Of a stretch of DNA of 5,497 nt, positions 1 to 5,497 are shown piece after piece. The translations under genes and the position numbers were made by a program. The stretch spans positions 1-5,497 of the forward strand of contig DBXG01000041.1 in NCBI GenBank assembly GCA_002309215.1, in the 5' to 3' direction. The notes beneath the pieces were generated by a model, which saw nothing but the letters and a program-made list of their open reading frames with translations, did no database searches and was not told the origin of the DNA. The stretch comes from Alphaproteobacteria bacterium UBA1218. Lineage in GTDB: Bacteria; Pseudomonadota; Alphaproteobacteria; Rs-D84. Within the stretch, counting starts at the first letter, position 1; each line of letters begins with the position of its first letter.

Positions 1-830
1 GCTTCTTCGTCAGATGCTTTTTCAGATAGTGTATAAACAGAAAAGCCCTTCATATCACGACTGGGATTTGCGTTTGCGTGCAACGATATAAACAAATCCG
101 CTTTTTTCTTTTCTGCAATCGATGCGCGTTCAGCCAATTTCAGATATACATCAGATGAACGCGTCAAAAATGTTTTGAACCCATTTGCATCCAATTTGTT
201 TTTCAATTTTTTCGCCACAGATAATACAACAGTTTTTTCTTGGGTTCCAGCCTTACCTATACAGCCAGGATCTTTACCCCCATGTCCAGCATCAATCACA
301 ATTATATGCTGGGTTGATGTGCCGTTTTTACCAGAACTTGCATTTGCTTGCTTATTTGTTGCGCTTCTGCTTTGTGTTGCAGTGGATACAGACTTGGTCC
401 CCTTACCCGTTCCGGCAACAAAGTCCAAGACCAAACGATATCCGCTATCACCATTTGGTTCTAATATCATTATTTGCTTTTTATCCAAAGCATCAATCAT
501 TGACGACAAAGTTGCAGAAATTGTTAAAACACTGCCGTTCTGAATTTGTGTCACACGTTTTACCAAAGTGCCATTTGCCAATTTAGTATTTATTTTAGAA
601 TCGCCATTTGTATTTGATAAACTTATGTTTAACTGTTTATCACCATATGACAAGGTATATGACGGACGTGTTGCAGTTTCAACAACCAATCGGGTTTTAT
701 CACCAGGCTGACTGCCTGTACGAATGGCACGCAAAGTATTTGGCGCAGAAAAAGCAACACGTGGCGCCAATCCAATAACCAAAGCGCTGAAACTAACCGT
801 CTGTAAAACTTTCCTTCTGGATATTTTCAT
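1..830 (-). CDS. amiC: N-acetylmuramoyl-L-alanine amidase, AmiC type (3' part outside window)
   Basis: This is a zinc amidase that cleaves the bond between N-acetylmuramic acid and L-alanine in periplasmic peptidoglycan, typically for daughter-cell separation. The first 276 codons are visible and the frame is open to the window edge. Residues 1-29 form a twin-arginine signal peptide: S4-R5-R6-K-V-L-Q10 followed by a hydrophobic stretch, closely resembling the ISRRRLLQ start of E. coli AmiC. Residues about 32-157 fit an AMIN targeting domain. A Ser/Thr/Lys/Gly-rich linker spans about 159-174. The Amidase_3 fold begins at about 176, with zinc ligands H183 (IDAGHGG), E198 (TQEK) and H251 (ISLHAN) in family spacing. 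The end of the catalytic domain is not visible. The ATG at 830 has no Shine-Dalgarno sequence, but it places the RR motif correctly and lies just after a -10 box. AmiA/B/C paralogues cannot be separated with certainty. Confidence 0.93.
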   Translation of the reverse strand, partial: MKISRRKVLQTVSFSALVIGLAPRVAFSAPNTLRAIRTGSQPGDKTRLVVETATRPSYTLSYGDKQLNISLSNTNGDSKINTKLANGTLVKRVTQIQNGSVLTISATLSSMIDALDKKQIMILEPNGDSGYRLVLDFVAGTGKGTKSVSTATQSRSATNKQANASSGKNGTSTQHIIVIDAGHGGKDPGCIGKAGTQEKTVVLSVAKKLKNKLDANGFKTFLTRSSDVYLKLAERASIAEKKKADLFISLHANANPSRDMKGFSVYTLSEKASDEE

Positions 831-837
831 CGGGAAT

Positions 838-866
838 ATTATATCAGAAAAAACACCACTGCGCAA
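838..866 (-). promoter_or_regulatory. Predicted sigma70-type promoter of the amidase gene
   Basis: On the minus strand, TTGCGC (866-861) and a perfect TATAAT (843-838) are separated by exactly 17 bases. Transcription would start at about 831-832, directly at the ATG (830-828), which has no ribosome-binding sequence. The mRNA is therefore predicted to be leaderless or nearly so. The promoter sits immediately downstream of the terminator of the preceding gene, which suggests that the amidase is transcribed independently of it. Confidence 0.6.
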
Positions 867-893
867 GCGCTCCACAATGTATTTTACATAAAG

Positions 894-921
894 AAACACC
901 GTCCAATCGGACGGTGTTTTT
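894..921 (-). terminator. Intrinsic terminator of the secreted-protein gene
   Basis: CACCGTCC (897-904) and GGACGGTG (909-916) form a perfect 8-bp stem closed by a 4-base loop. Flanking AAA/TTT pairs extend the stem by 3 bp. On the minus strand the stem is followed by TTTCTTTAT, and it begins 10 bases beyond the stop codon of the gene at 926-2209. On the plus strand it is followed by TTTTTATT, so it could work in both directions, but no plus-strand gene ends here. Confidence 0.85.
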
Positions 922-925
922 ATTA

Positions 926-2209
926 TTAGTACAGGTTTGTATATGACCCCTGTCGACAATTAGCATAAGATTGTGCGACCAGCGATGTTTCAGACTGGGT
1001 CAAATTTGCCACAGGAACAATATAACATCTGGAACTATCACGAACAACAAACACTTTGGTTCCCAATTTATATGCGGTCTGCATACTGTCCATTTGGGCA
1101 CTGGTTAAATAACTGTTCGCTATCAAAGGACTGTTTGTCAAACCAGCCTGAACAATCTGATTTGCAACATCGTATTCACTTTGCGTGTTTGTTCTGAATA
1201 TGTCATTATAAACCGTGATTTCTTTCACTAATGATTGATTTTCATATGGATTTGCAGTGTTTGTTGTCACAGAAGTTGGCAAAGCAATACTCGCAACCAC
1301 AGCCGCCGCATTTTGCAAATTAGAATACCCCGTTTCAGTTGGTCGCGATGTTGTATTCAACTGCATATTATCACCGCACGCTAGATTCATACGATTCGTA
1401 TAAGTCGCCAAAACCGCATCAACCTCTGTCTGCCAATTTTTACCCTTGGAATTCAGTTCCAAGCCAACAATTTTATCAGCCCAACCCCAAATATCTGCAC
1501 CAATATTGCCAGCATTAACGAATCGAGTCACCATTTCAACAGAACCACCAGAAACACTTGGGCCACAATATTCGTTCAACATATTTTTCAATTTACTGTT
1601 TGTTTCATTTCCATAAGTCAAAGCAGCAGAATGACACGCCATCGCTGCTTCTAGTTCACGACGACGTTGAACACATAAATCAGAATGAGATTTGGTCAAT
1701 TTATCAGCCATATTCATCATGGATAAATACGACATCAATTCCTGCTGAACATAAGAAGGACAAAGACGAGCAGCAGTATTTGTGCCACCAAGATTATTTT
1801 TTGTTCCGGTATTATACTGTGGTAATAATATTGAATTATCTTTCTGCAGGCACAACAATGCATAATTGTACAATTCGCTTTCTGATGCATATGAACAACG
1901 ACCGGTTGTCTTACCCGGAATAACAGTTGCATCACCACAATATTCAGCCAAGCAATTATAAATCTTTTGACGACAAGCGGTATCAACATCAGGTTGCGTC
2001 ACCAAGAAATAAGTATTGCGTTGATTCTGCAAATACGCATTAACAACACCCTGCTGACCACGTGTTCCACCGGTAGAATTACCAGCAGAATTAGTATAAA
2101 TCACAGCGCGACCATTAGCATTTGCAGTAGTCCCGGCAGATACAGCGTTCGCAGTATTTCCAAGCAAACACGCACCCATAAAACCAAATACCATCAAGAA
2201 TCTATTCAT
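926..2209 (-). CDS. Secreted cysteine-rich protein of unknown function
   Basis: I do not recognise this 427-residue protein. It opens with a Sec-type signal peptide: MNR, a hydrophobic core at about residues 4-17, and an A-N-A cleavage site at 20-22. The mature part is rich in Asn, Thr, Ser, Gly and Tyr, and has no membrane segment. It has 12 cysteines (79, 86, 91, 105, 120, 150, 179, 192, 215, 278, 395, 418), an even number concentrated between 79 and 278, which suggests disulfide bonds formed in the periplasm or outside the cell. Two similar motifs, LAEYCGD (87-93) and LNEYCGP (211-217), hint at an internal duplication. Residues 155-213 look helical and charged, while the C-terminal 110 residues have only two cysteines. 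Start choice is firm: there is a good ribosome site and a proper signal peptide. The gene has its own promoter and terminator, so it is probably monocistronic. Surface, adhesion or envelope roles are possible but unsupported. Confidence 0.85.
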   Translation of the reverse strand: MNRFLMVFGFMGACLLGNTANAVSAGTTANANGRAVIYTNSAGNSTGGTRGQQGVVNAYLQNQRNTYFLVTQPDVDTACRQKIYNCLAEYCGDATVIPGKTTGRCSYASESELYNYALLCLQKDNSILLPQYNTGTKNNLGGTNTAARLCPSYVQQELMSYLSMMNMADKLTKSHSDLCVQRRRELEAAMACHSAALTYGNETNSKLKNMLNEYCGPSVSGGSVEMVTRFVNAGNIGADIWGWADKIVGLELNSKGKNWQTEVDAVLATYTNRMNLACGDNMQLNTTSRPTETGYSNLQNAAAVVASIALPTSVTTNTANPYENQSLVKEITVYNDIFRTNTQSEYDVANQIVQAGLTNSPLIANSYLTSAQMDSMQTAYKLGTKVFVVRDSSRCYIVPVANLTQSETSLVAQSYANCRQGSYTNLY

Positions 2210-2213
2210 GGAA

Positions 2214-2222
2214 CCCTCTCTC
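2214..2222 (-). promoter_or_regulatory. Ribosome-binding site of the secreted-protein gene
   Basis: On the minus strand GAGAGAGGG (2222-2214) is followed by TTCC and then the ATG at 2209. This purine-rich Shine-Dalgarno sequence supports the start and contrasts with the amidase and prfB starts, which have none. Confidence 0.7.
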
Positions 2223-2232
2223 GTTTACGGTT

Positions 2233-2261
2233 ATTTTATCATATTCTAAAACCAAACGCAA
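2233..2261 (-). promoter_or_regulatory. Predicted promoter of the secreted-protein gene
   Basis: On the minus strand, TTGCGT (2261-2256) and TAAAAT (2238-2233) are separated by 17 bases. Transcription would begin at about 2226, giving a leader of about 17 bases that just contains the ribosome-binding site. The -35 box closely resembles that of the amidase promoter (TTGCGC). Confidence 0.55.
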
Positions 2262-2290
2262 TAAACTTTGATATAAAAAGTATAAAAAAG

Positions 2291-2318
2291 TTGATTTAAG
2301 CGATAAAAATGCTATATT
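2291..2318 (+). promoter_or_regulatory. Predicted promoter of prfB
   Basis: TTGATT (2291-2296) and TATATT (2313-2318) are separated by 16 bases. The expected transcription start at about 2325 coincides with the ATG at 2326, and no Shine-Dalgarno sequence precedes that ATG, so a leaderless mRNA is predicted. The -35 box lies 29 bases from the divergent -35 box of the secreted-protein promoter. Confidence 0.55.
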
Positions 2319-2325
2319 TCACAGC

Positions 2326-3397
2326 ATGACATTTATTGCTAATGATTTTTTAAGTCAAATCCAAGACGACATTGCTGCCGTCAGGGGGTTTCTTTGACCC
2401 GGATAAAATTCAATCTGAAATAGATGATTTGAACGAAATTACAAATGCGCCTGATCTTTGGGACAATCCAGAATACGCACGTAATATGTTGCAAAAGAAA
2501 TCTGGGTTGGAAAAACAGTTAGCTGAGTTAAATCGTTTAGAAACGGAATACAAAAACCTTGCCGAACTATACGAATTATCCCCAGAAGATACTGACGTTA
2601 GTGTGGCAATTGAAAAGTTGGCAGAAGAAACACATAAGGCTAAGTTCATCACTTTGTTTAACGACCCTGCTGATAATAATGGCGCTTTTTTATTTATCCA
2701 GGCTGGTGCTGGCGGAACAGAAGCACAAGATTGGGCACAAATGCTAATTCGTATGTATTCGCGCTGGTGCGAACGCCATAATTTTACATTTGAAACAGTC
2801 GAAGAACACCCTGGTGATGTTGCAGGTGTAAAAAGTGCAACTTTCCGTATATCTGGCGAACGTGCTTATGGCTGGTTGAAAAACGAAATTGGTGTTCACA
2901 GGTTGGTTCGTATATCGCCTTTTAACGCAAATGGCAAACGACAAACCAGTTTTGCCTCTGTTGATGTGTGGCCCGACATTGATGATTCTATTGAAATCGA
3001 AATCAATGAAAAAGATTTGCGCATTGATACATATCGCGCATCTGGCGCAGGTGGACAACATGTAAACAAAACAGATAGCGCAGTTCGTATAACACATTTG
3101 CCAACAAATACTGTCGTGACATGTCAGAACGAACGTAGCCAAATACAAAACAAAGAAATGGCTATGAAGATGTTGCGTTCCAAGTTGTATGAATTGGAAA
3201 TGGAAAAGCGCGCTGCCGAAGAAGATGCCGCCAAAGCAGCACAAAAGAAAATTGAATGGGGCAGCCAGATTCGCAACTATGTTTTGTACCCGTACAAATT
3301 AGTCAAGGACGTGCGGACAAATGTTGAAAAAACAGATTCTGATGCTGTCCTTGATGGCGACTTGGACGATTTTATGCTGGCAATGTTGGCAAAATAA
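2326..3397 (+). CDS. prfB: Peptide chain release factor 2 (RF2), made by +1 programmed frameshift
   Basis: RF2 recognises UGA and UAA stop codons in the ribosomal A site and triggers hydrolysis of peptidyl-tRNA. The coding region is in two parts: 2326-2394 (ATG to CTT, 23 codons), then a +1 slip over T2395, then 2396-3397. This gives 356 residues, close to the usual length of about 365. The peptide across the junction reads AAVRGFL-DPDK, the family's RGYL-D pattern. S197-P198-F199 is the stop-codon recognition tripeptide that marks RF2 rather than RF1. G242-G243-Q244 is the catalytic loop. Both sit about 8 positions earlier than in E. coli RF2. The N-terminal helical domain (about 24-110) is rich in Glu and Lys. 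An in-frame TGA at 2269 leaves ATG 2326 as the only plausible start. Expression should be autoregulated: scarce RF2 lets the ribosome slip at UGA, while abundant RF2 terminates there. Confidence 0.97.
2383..2398 (+). promoter_or_regulatory. prfB +1 programmed ribosomal frameshift site
   Basis: AGG GGG TTT CTT TGA C matches the E. coli prfB element (AGG GGG TAT CTT TGA C) at all but one base. The AGGGGG acts as an internal Shine-Dalgarno sequence three bases before the slippery CTT. The UGA at 2395-2397 is the poorly terminating stop with a C after it. The single change (TAT to TTT) swaps Tyr for Phe in the RGYL motif and leaves the spacing intact. Confidence 0.97.
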
Positions 3398-3414
3398 AAA
3401 ATAAGTTGTATAAT
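3386..3414 (+). promoter_or_regulatory. Predicted promoter of tRNA-Arg, overlapping the prfB end
   Basis: TTGGCA (3386-3391) and a perfect TATAAT (3409-3414) are separated by 17 bases. The -35 box lies inside the last codons of prfB (Leu-Ala-Lys before the stop at 3395). Transcription from about 3421 would start 2 bases before the mature tRNA 5' end, leaving almost no 5' trailer for RNase P to remove. Confidence 0.65.
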
Positions 3415-3422
3415 ACGCATAT

Positions 3423-3499
3423 GCACCCATAGCACAACTGGATAATGCGTTGCCCTCCGAAGGCAGAGATTGCAGGTTCGACTCCTGCTGGGTGCGCCA
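3423..3499 (+). tRNA. tRNA-Arg, anticodon CCG, with encoded CCA
   Basis: The sequence folds as a full cloverleaf. The acceptor stem GCACCCA (3423-3429) pairs perfectly with TGGGTGC (3489-3495), followed by discriminator G and CCA at 3497-3499. The D arm uses GCAC/ATGC with one mismatch at the inner pair. The anticodon stem TTGCC/GGCAG encloses the loop CTCCGAA, giving anticodon CCG at 3457-3459, which reads the arginine codon CGG. The variable loop AGATT has five bases. The T arm is GCAGG-TTCGACT-CCTGC. CGG is uncommon in the neighbouring genes (one clear use is in prfB at codon DVR-T near 3311), so this tRNA probably serves a rare codon. No terminator is evident after it. Confidence 0.97.
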
Positions 3500-3540
3500 C
3501 GAATTTTCGTTATTGCGCGCGAAAAACAATGATGCAAACC

Positions 3541-3605
3541 GCACACCTTGAAGATTCACTACGAATAAACAAAACTGTTTATTAGCAATGAATTGACAGG
3601 TGTGC
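3541..3605 (+). other. Nested inverted repeats in the leader of the RNase J gene
   Basis: Three nested complementary pairs lie between the tRNA and the RNase J start. The outer pair is GCACACCT (3541-3548) with AGGTGTGC (3598-3605). The middle pair is ATTCA (3554-3558) with TGAAT (3589-3593). The inner pair is AATAAACA (3564-3571) with TGTTTATT (3576-3583), closing a 4-base AAAC loop. As RNA this gives a long interrupted stem of about 65 bases ending 18 bases before the ribosome site. No T-run follows, so it is not an ordinary terminator. Its role is unknown; a processing or feedback element for RNase J is one possibility. Confidence 0.55.
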
Positions 3606-3623
3606 ATAAAATTAAACTAAATA

Positions 3624-3630
3624 AAAGGAT
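3624..3630 (+). promoter_or_regulatory. Ribosome-binding site of the RNase J gene
   Basis: AAAGGAT lies 6 bases before ATG 3637. It supports this start over the in-frame ATG at 3670, which would give a protein 11 residues shorter and nearer the usual family length. Confidence 0.65.
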
Positions 3631-3636
3631 TAATAT

Positions 3637-5430
3637 ATGGTAAAAGTGAAAGAACACAAAGAAGACCTAATGATTGATGAGCAAAGCATACCTGCTTCAA
3701 TTGCAGATATGCCAAAGCACGAGTCTGATAAAAATGATGATAAAATATATTTTATGGCTTTGGGTGGTTTGGAACACGTCGGTCAAAACATGTATGTCTA
3801 TAAATACAAGGGCAAATATTTAATTGTCGATTGCGGTATGGGTTTCTTGGAAGAAGAAATCGGTGCAGGCGATGTACAATACTGTGACACAACATGGTTA
3901 GAAAAGCACAAGAAAGATGTTGTTGCTTTTGTTATGACCCATGGCCACGAAGATCATATTGGTGCATTGAAATATATTTGGCCAAAGTTCCGTAAACCGA
4001 TATATTGCACACGTTTTCCTGCAGAGATTTTGCGAAAAACCTTTACGGGTATTGAAATGGACTTTGACCCAAATAAAGATATTATTGAATTTGATTACAA
4101 TGGTGCAGAATTAGACTTGAAACCGTTTACTGTGGAAACATTTCATGTCACTCACTCGGTTCCAGAAGCACAAATGCTGATTATAAAAACGCCAGCCGGC
4201 AAAATATTACATACTGGCGACTGGACATTTAATGACGGCAATCCGATTGAAGAAAATACAAATTATGCAAGATTAACCGAAATCGGTTCTGACCCAAAAC
4301 TTTTGGCTTGTGTTTGTGATTCTACTTCATCTGAAAGACAAACACCTCAAGTGACAGAACTTCAAGTTCGAGACACACTGACCGAGATTATGCGCAATGC
4401 ACCTGGACGCGTATTTGTGACTGGATATTCCAGAAGTTTAGCACGTATCAAAATGTTTTCTGAAGCTGCACGTGCCGCTGGTCGTGTTGCAGCAATCAAA
4501 GAACGCAGTAATCCAAATCCTGTGCCATATGTTGGCTTGCCTGAATTTCGCGAGATGGGTATACAGTTTGGTTATCTGGATAAAGACGATGTTTATTTAC
4601 ACGAAGAAATCAAAGACTTGCCAGCTGAAAAACAAGCCATATTTTTAACAGGTTCCCAAGGTGAAAAGTTTGCTATGTTAACACGTCTTTGCAATGGGCA
4701 CGTAAAAGAATTGAAATTATTGCCAACAGATACTGTGGTTTTCAGCGCGATTATTATACCTGGACGCGAACAAGATGTTTCATATTTATATAACAAACTG
4801 GCGCGCATGGGAATAAAAACATACACAATATTTGATACAGATAATTTACATGCTTCTGGTCACGCAGGTCGCCCAGAATTCGAACGTTTTTATGATATGG
4901 TTCATCCGCAAGTTTCTATACCAATGCATGGTGAATATATCAGCGAGATGTTAAACGGTAAAATGGCAATGGAACGTGGCGGTGCAAAGCATATGATGAT
5001 TGTACACAATGGTGATATGATTGCATTATCTGACGGAAACGAACCGTATGTTTGTGAAACAATCCCAACAGGATTTGTTGTTATGGAAGGCGAAACAGAA
5101 CGCAGTGCAGATGATCCTGTGTATAAAACACGCAAGAAAATCGCTGCTAATGGTGCAATATTTGTCACATTGCCGATTGATAAACGTGGTTTCTTGAAAG
5201 GTGTTCCAGAAGTATCCAGTGTTGGTATATTTGAAAGTGATGAAACAGGTTTTATGAAACGTCAAATTCAGATAGAAATTACAAACGCTATTGATAAACT
5301 GACAAAAACAGAACGCAAAAATCACGACAATCTTTACAAGGCGACCCAAGTTGCAGCCAATAAAGTTGTTCGTGCATCTTTGGGTGCTGATAAAAAACCA
5401 CAATATAGCATTCATTTTGTAATGAAATAA
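3637..5430 (+). CDS. rnj: Ribonuclease J (metallo-beta-lactamase/beta-CASP 5' exo- and endoribonuclease)
   Basis: RNase J is a zinc-dependent nuclease that degrades RNA from a 5'-monophosphate end and can also cut internally; it acts in mRNA decay and in rRNA maturation. The protein has 597 residues against about 550-560 in most relatives. The extra length is mostly a charged N-terminal segment: the conserved ALGG begins at residue 41 instead of about 13. Metal ligands are visible: H102-G-H104-E-D106-H107, H173 (THSVPEA), D195 (HTGDWTF) and H431 (PMHGEY). The beta-CASP insertion shows motif A at D228 (CDST), TGSQGE at 338-343 and motif C with H405-A-S-G-H409. The C-terminal domain ends in KKPQYSIHF, which resembles the family's KRP-type ending. 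The usual FxSN-x-x-R segment of the beta-CASP domain reads TGYSRSLARI, which is divergent. The gene is followed by a terminator and may be read through from the upstream tRNA. Confidence 0.95.
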   Translation: MVKVKEHKEDLMIDEQSIPASIADMPKHESDKNDDKIYFMALGGLEHVGQNMYVYKYKGKYLIVDCGMGFLEEEIGAGDVQYCDTTWLEKHKKDVVAFVMTHGHEDHIGALKYIWPKFRKPIYCTRFPAEILRKTFTGIEMDFDPNKDIIEFDYNGAELDLKPFTVETFHVTHSVPEAQMLIIKTPAGKILHTGDWTFNDGNPIEENTNYARLTEIGSDPKLLACVCDSTSSERQTPQVTELQVRDTLTEIMRNAPGRVFVTGYSRSLARIKMFSEAARAAGRVAAIKERSNPNPVPYVGLPEFREMGIQFGYLDKDDVYLHEEIKDLPAEKQAIFLTGSQGEKFAMLTRLCNGHVKELKLLPTDTVVFSAIIIPGREQDVSYLYNKLARMGIKTYTIFDTDNLHASGHAGRPEFERFYDMVHPQVSIPMHGEYISEMLNGKMAMERGGAKHMMIVHNGDMIALSDGNEPYVCETIPTGFVVMEGETERSADDPVYKTRKKIAANGAIFVTLPIDKRGFLKGVPEVSSVGIFESDETGFMKRQIQIEITNAIDKLTKTERKNHDNLYKATQVAANKVVRASLGADKKPQYSIHFVMK

Positions 5431-5449
5431 AGCATGACAATATTATGTG

Positions 5450-5480
5450 TACCCCAGTTTGCTTGACTGGAGTATTTTTT
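5450..5480 (+). terminator. Intrinsic terminator of the RNase J gene
   Basis: TACCCCAGT (5450-5458) pairs with ACTGGAGTA (5466-5474) with one C-A mismatch and a 7-base loop, followed by six T residues (5475-5480). It starts 20 bases after the stop codon. An outer TGTGTA/TACACA pair (5446-5451 and 5482-5487) could form a competing longer stem spanning the T-run. Confidence 0.8.
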
Positions 5481-5497
5481 ATACACAACCTCTTGAC

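Noticed and set aside
175..586. Two overlapping plus-strand open frames of 122 and 133 codons
   Set aside because: They lie antisense to the amidase gene, whose frame carries the Tat signal and all expected zinc-site motifs. Their translations show no recognisable domain.
2166..2177. Lipoprotein lipobox around Cys14 of the secreted protein
   Set aside because: The sequence M-G-A-C lacks the usual Leu at -3 and falls in the middle of the hydrophobic core. The A-N-A site at 20-22 fits signal peptidase I better.
2372..2374. TTG as the start codon of prfB
   Set aside because: The frameshift element at 2383-2398 and the upstream frame from ATG 2326 explain the N-terminus and restore the RGFL-D motif.
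2395..2397. Reassigned UGA codon (UGA as Trp) as the reason for the in-frame TGA in prfB
   Set aside because: Reading through TGA in frame does not continue the RF2 sequence, whereas the +1 shift does. Tryptophan is encoded by TGG elsewhere, and an RF2 with an SPF motif is present.
3499..3526. Small hairpins (ACGA/TCGT and TTTTCG/CGAAAA) as a tRNA terminator
   Set aside because: The stems are short and AT-rich, and no T-run follows on either strand.
3277..3607. Minus-strand open frames across the tRNA region
   Set aside because: They run antisense through the prfB end and the tRNA gene, and have no ribosome site or recognisable domain.
3593..3623. Perfect -35 box TTGACA (3593-3598) as an RNase J promoter
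   Set aside because: The only -10 candidates are poor: TAAACT at a 14-base spacing and TAAATA at 19. The latter would start RNA at about 3630, removing the ribosome site. The TTGACA also overlaps the inverted repeat. A weak promoter is still possible.
5493..5497. TTGAC at the window end as a -35 box for the next gene
   Set aside because: The element is cut by the edge and no -10 box can be examined.
1..5497. Mobile element, CRISPR array, phage or defence system
   Set aside because: No transposase, integrase, direct-repeat array or defence domain is visible, and all strong frames are accounted for.

Overview
This window is AT-rich, bacterial and densely coded. It probably comes from an alphaproteobacterium with a small genome, possibly one of the uncultured host-associated lineages. 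That placement is inferred from a Tat-exported AMIN/Amidase_3 protein near prfB, an RNase J, the low GC content and A/T-ending codons; no 16S or other taxonomic marker is present. UGA acts as a stop: prfB encodes an RF2 with the SPF motif, and its own mRNA uses an in-frame UGA as a regulatory stop.

Layout. Two genes lie on the minus strand at the left. The first is the N-terminal 276 codons of an AmiC-type N-acetylmuramoyl-L-alanine amidase (1-830, cut by the window edge). The second is a complete gene for a secreted, cysteine-rich protein of unknown function (926-2209). A strong hairpin terminator (894-921) separates them, followed at once by a promoter for the amidase. A 116-bp divergent intergenic region (2210-2325) carries back-to-back promoters for the secreted protein and for prfB. 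prfB (2326-3397) has a near-canonical +1 programmed frameshift site, so its true start lies upstream of the long open frame. A tRNA-Arg(CCG) gene (3423-3499) follows, with its promoter beginning inside the last codons of prfB. Then comes a 137-bp leader with a nested inverted-repeat structure, the RNase J gene (3637-5430) and a terminator (5450-5480).

Functional themes. The left half concerns the cell envelope: septal peptidoglycan hydrolysis and an exported disulfide-type protein. The right half concerns translation and RNA turnover: release factor 2, a tRNA, and a 5'-exo/endoribonuclease. I see no mobile element, CRISPR array, phage gene or defence system. The most interesting leads are the unrecognised secreted protein with a repeated EYCG motif, the structured leader before the RNase J gene with possible read-through from the tRNA, and two genes whose promoters predict leaderless mRNAs.
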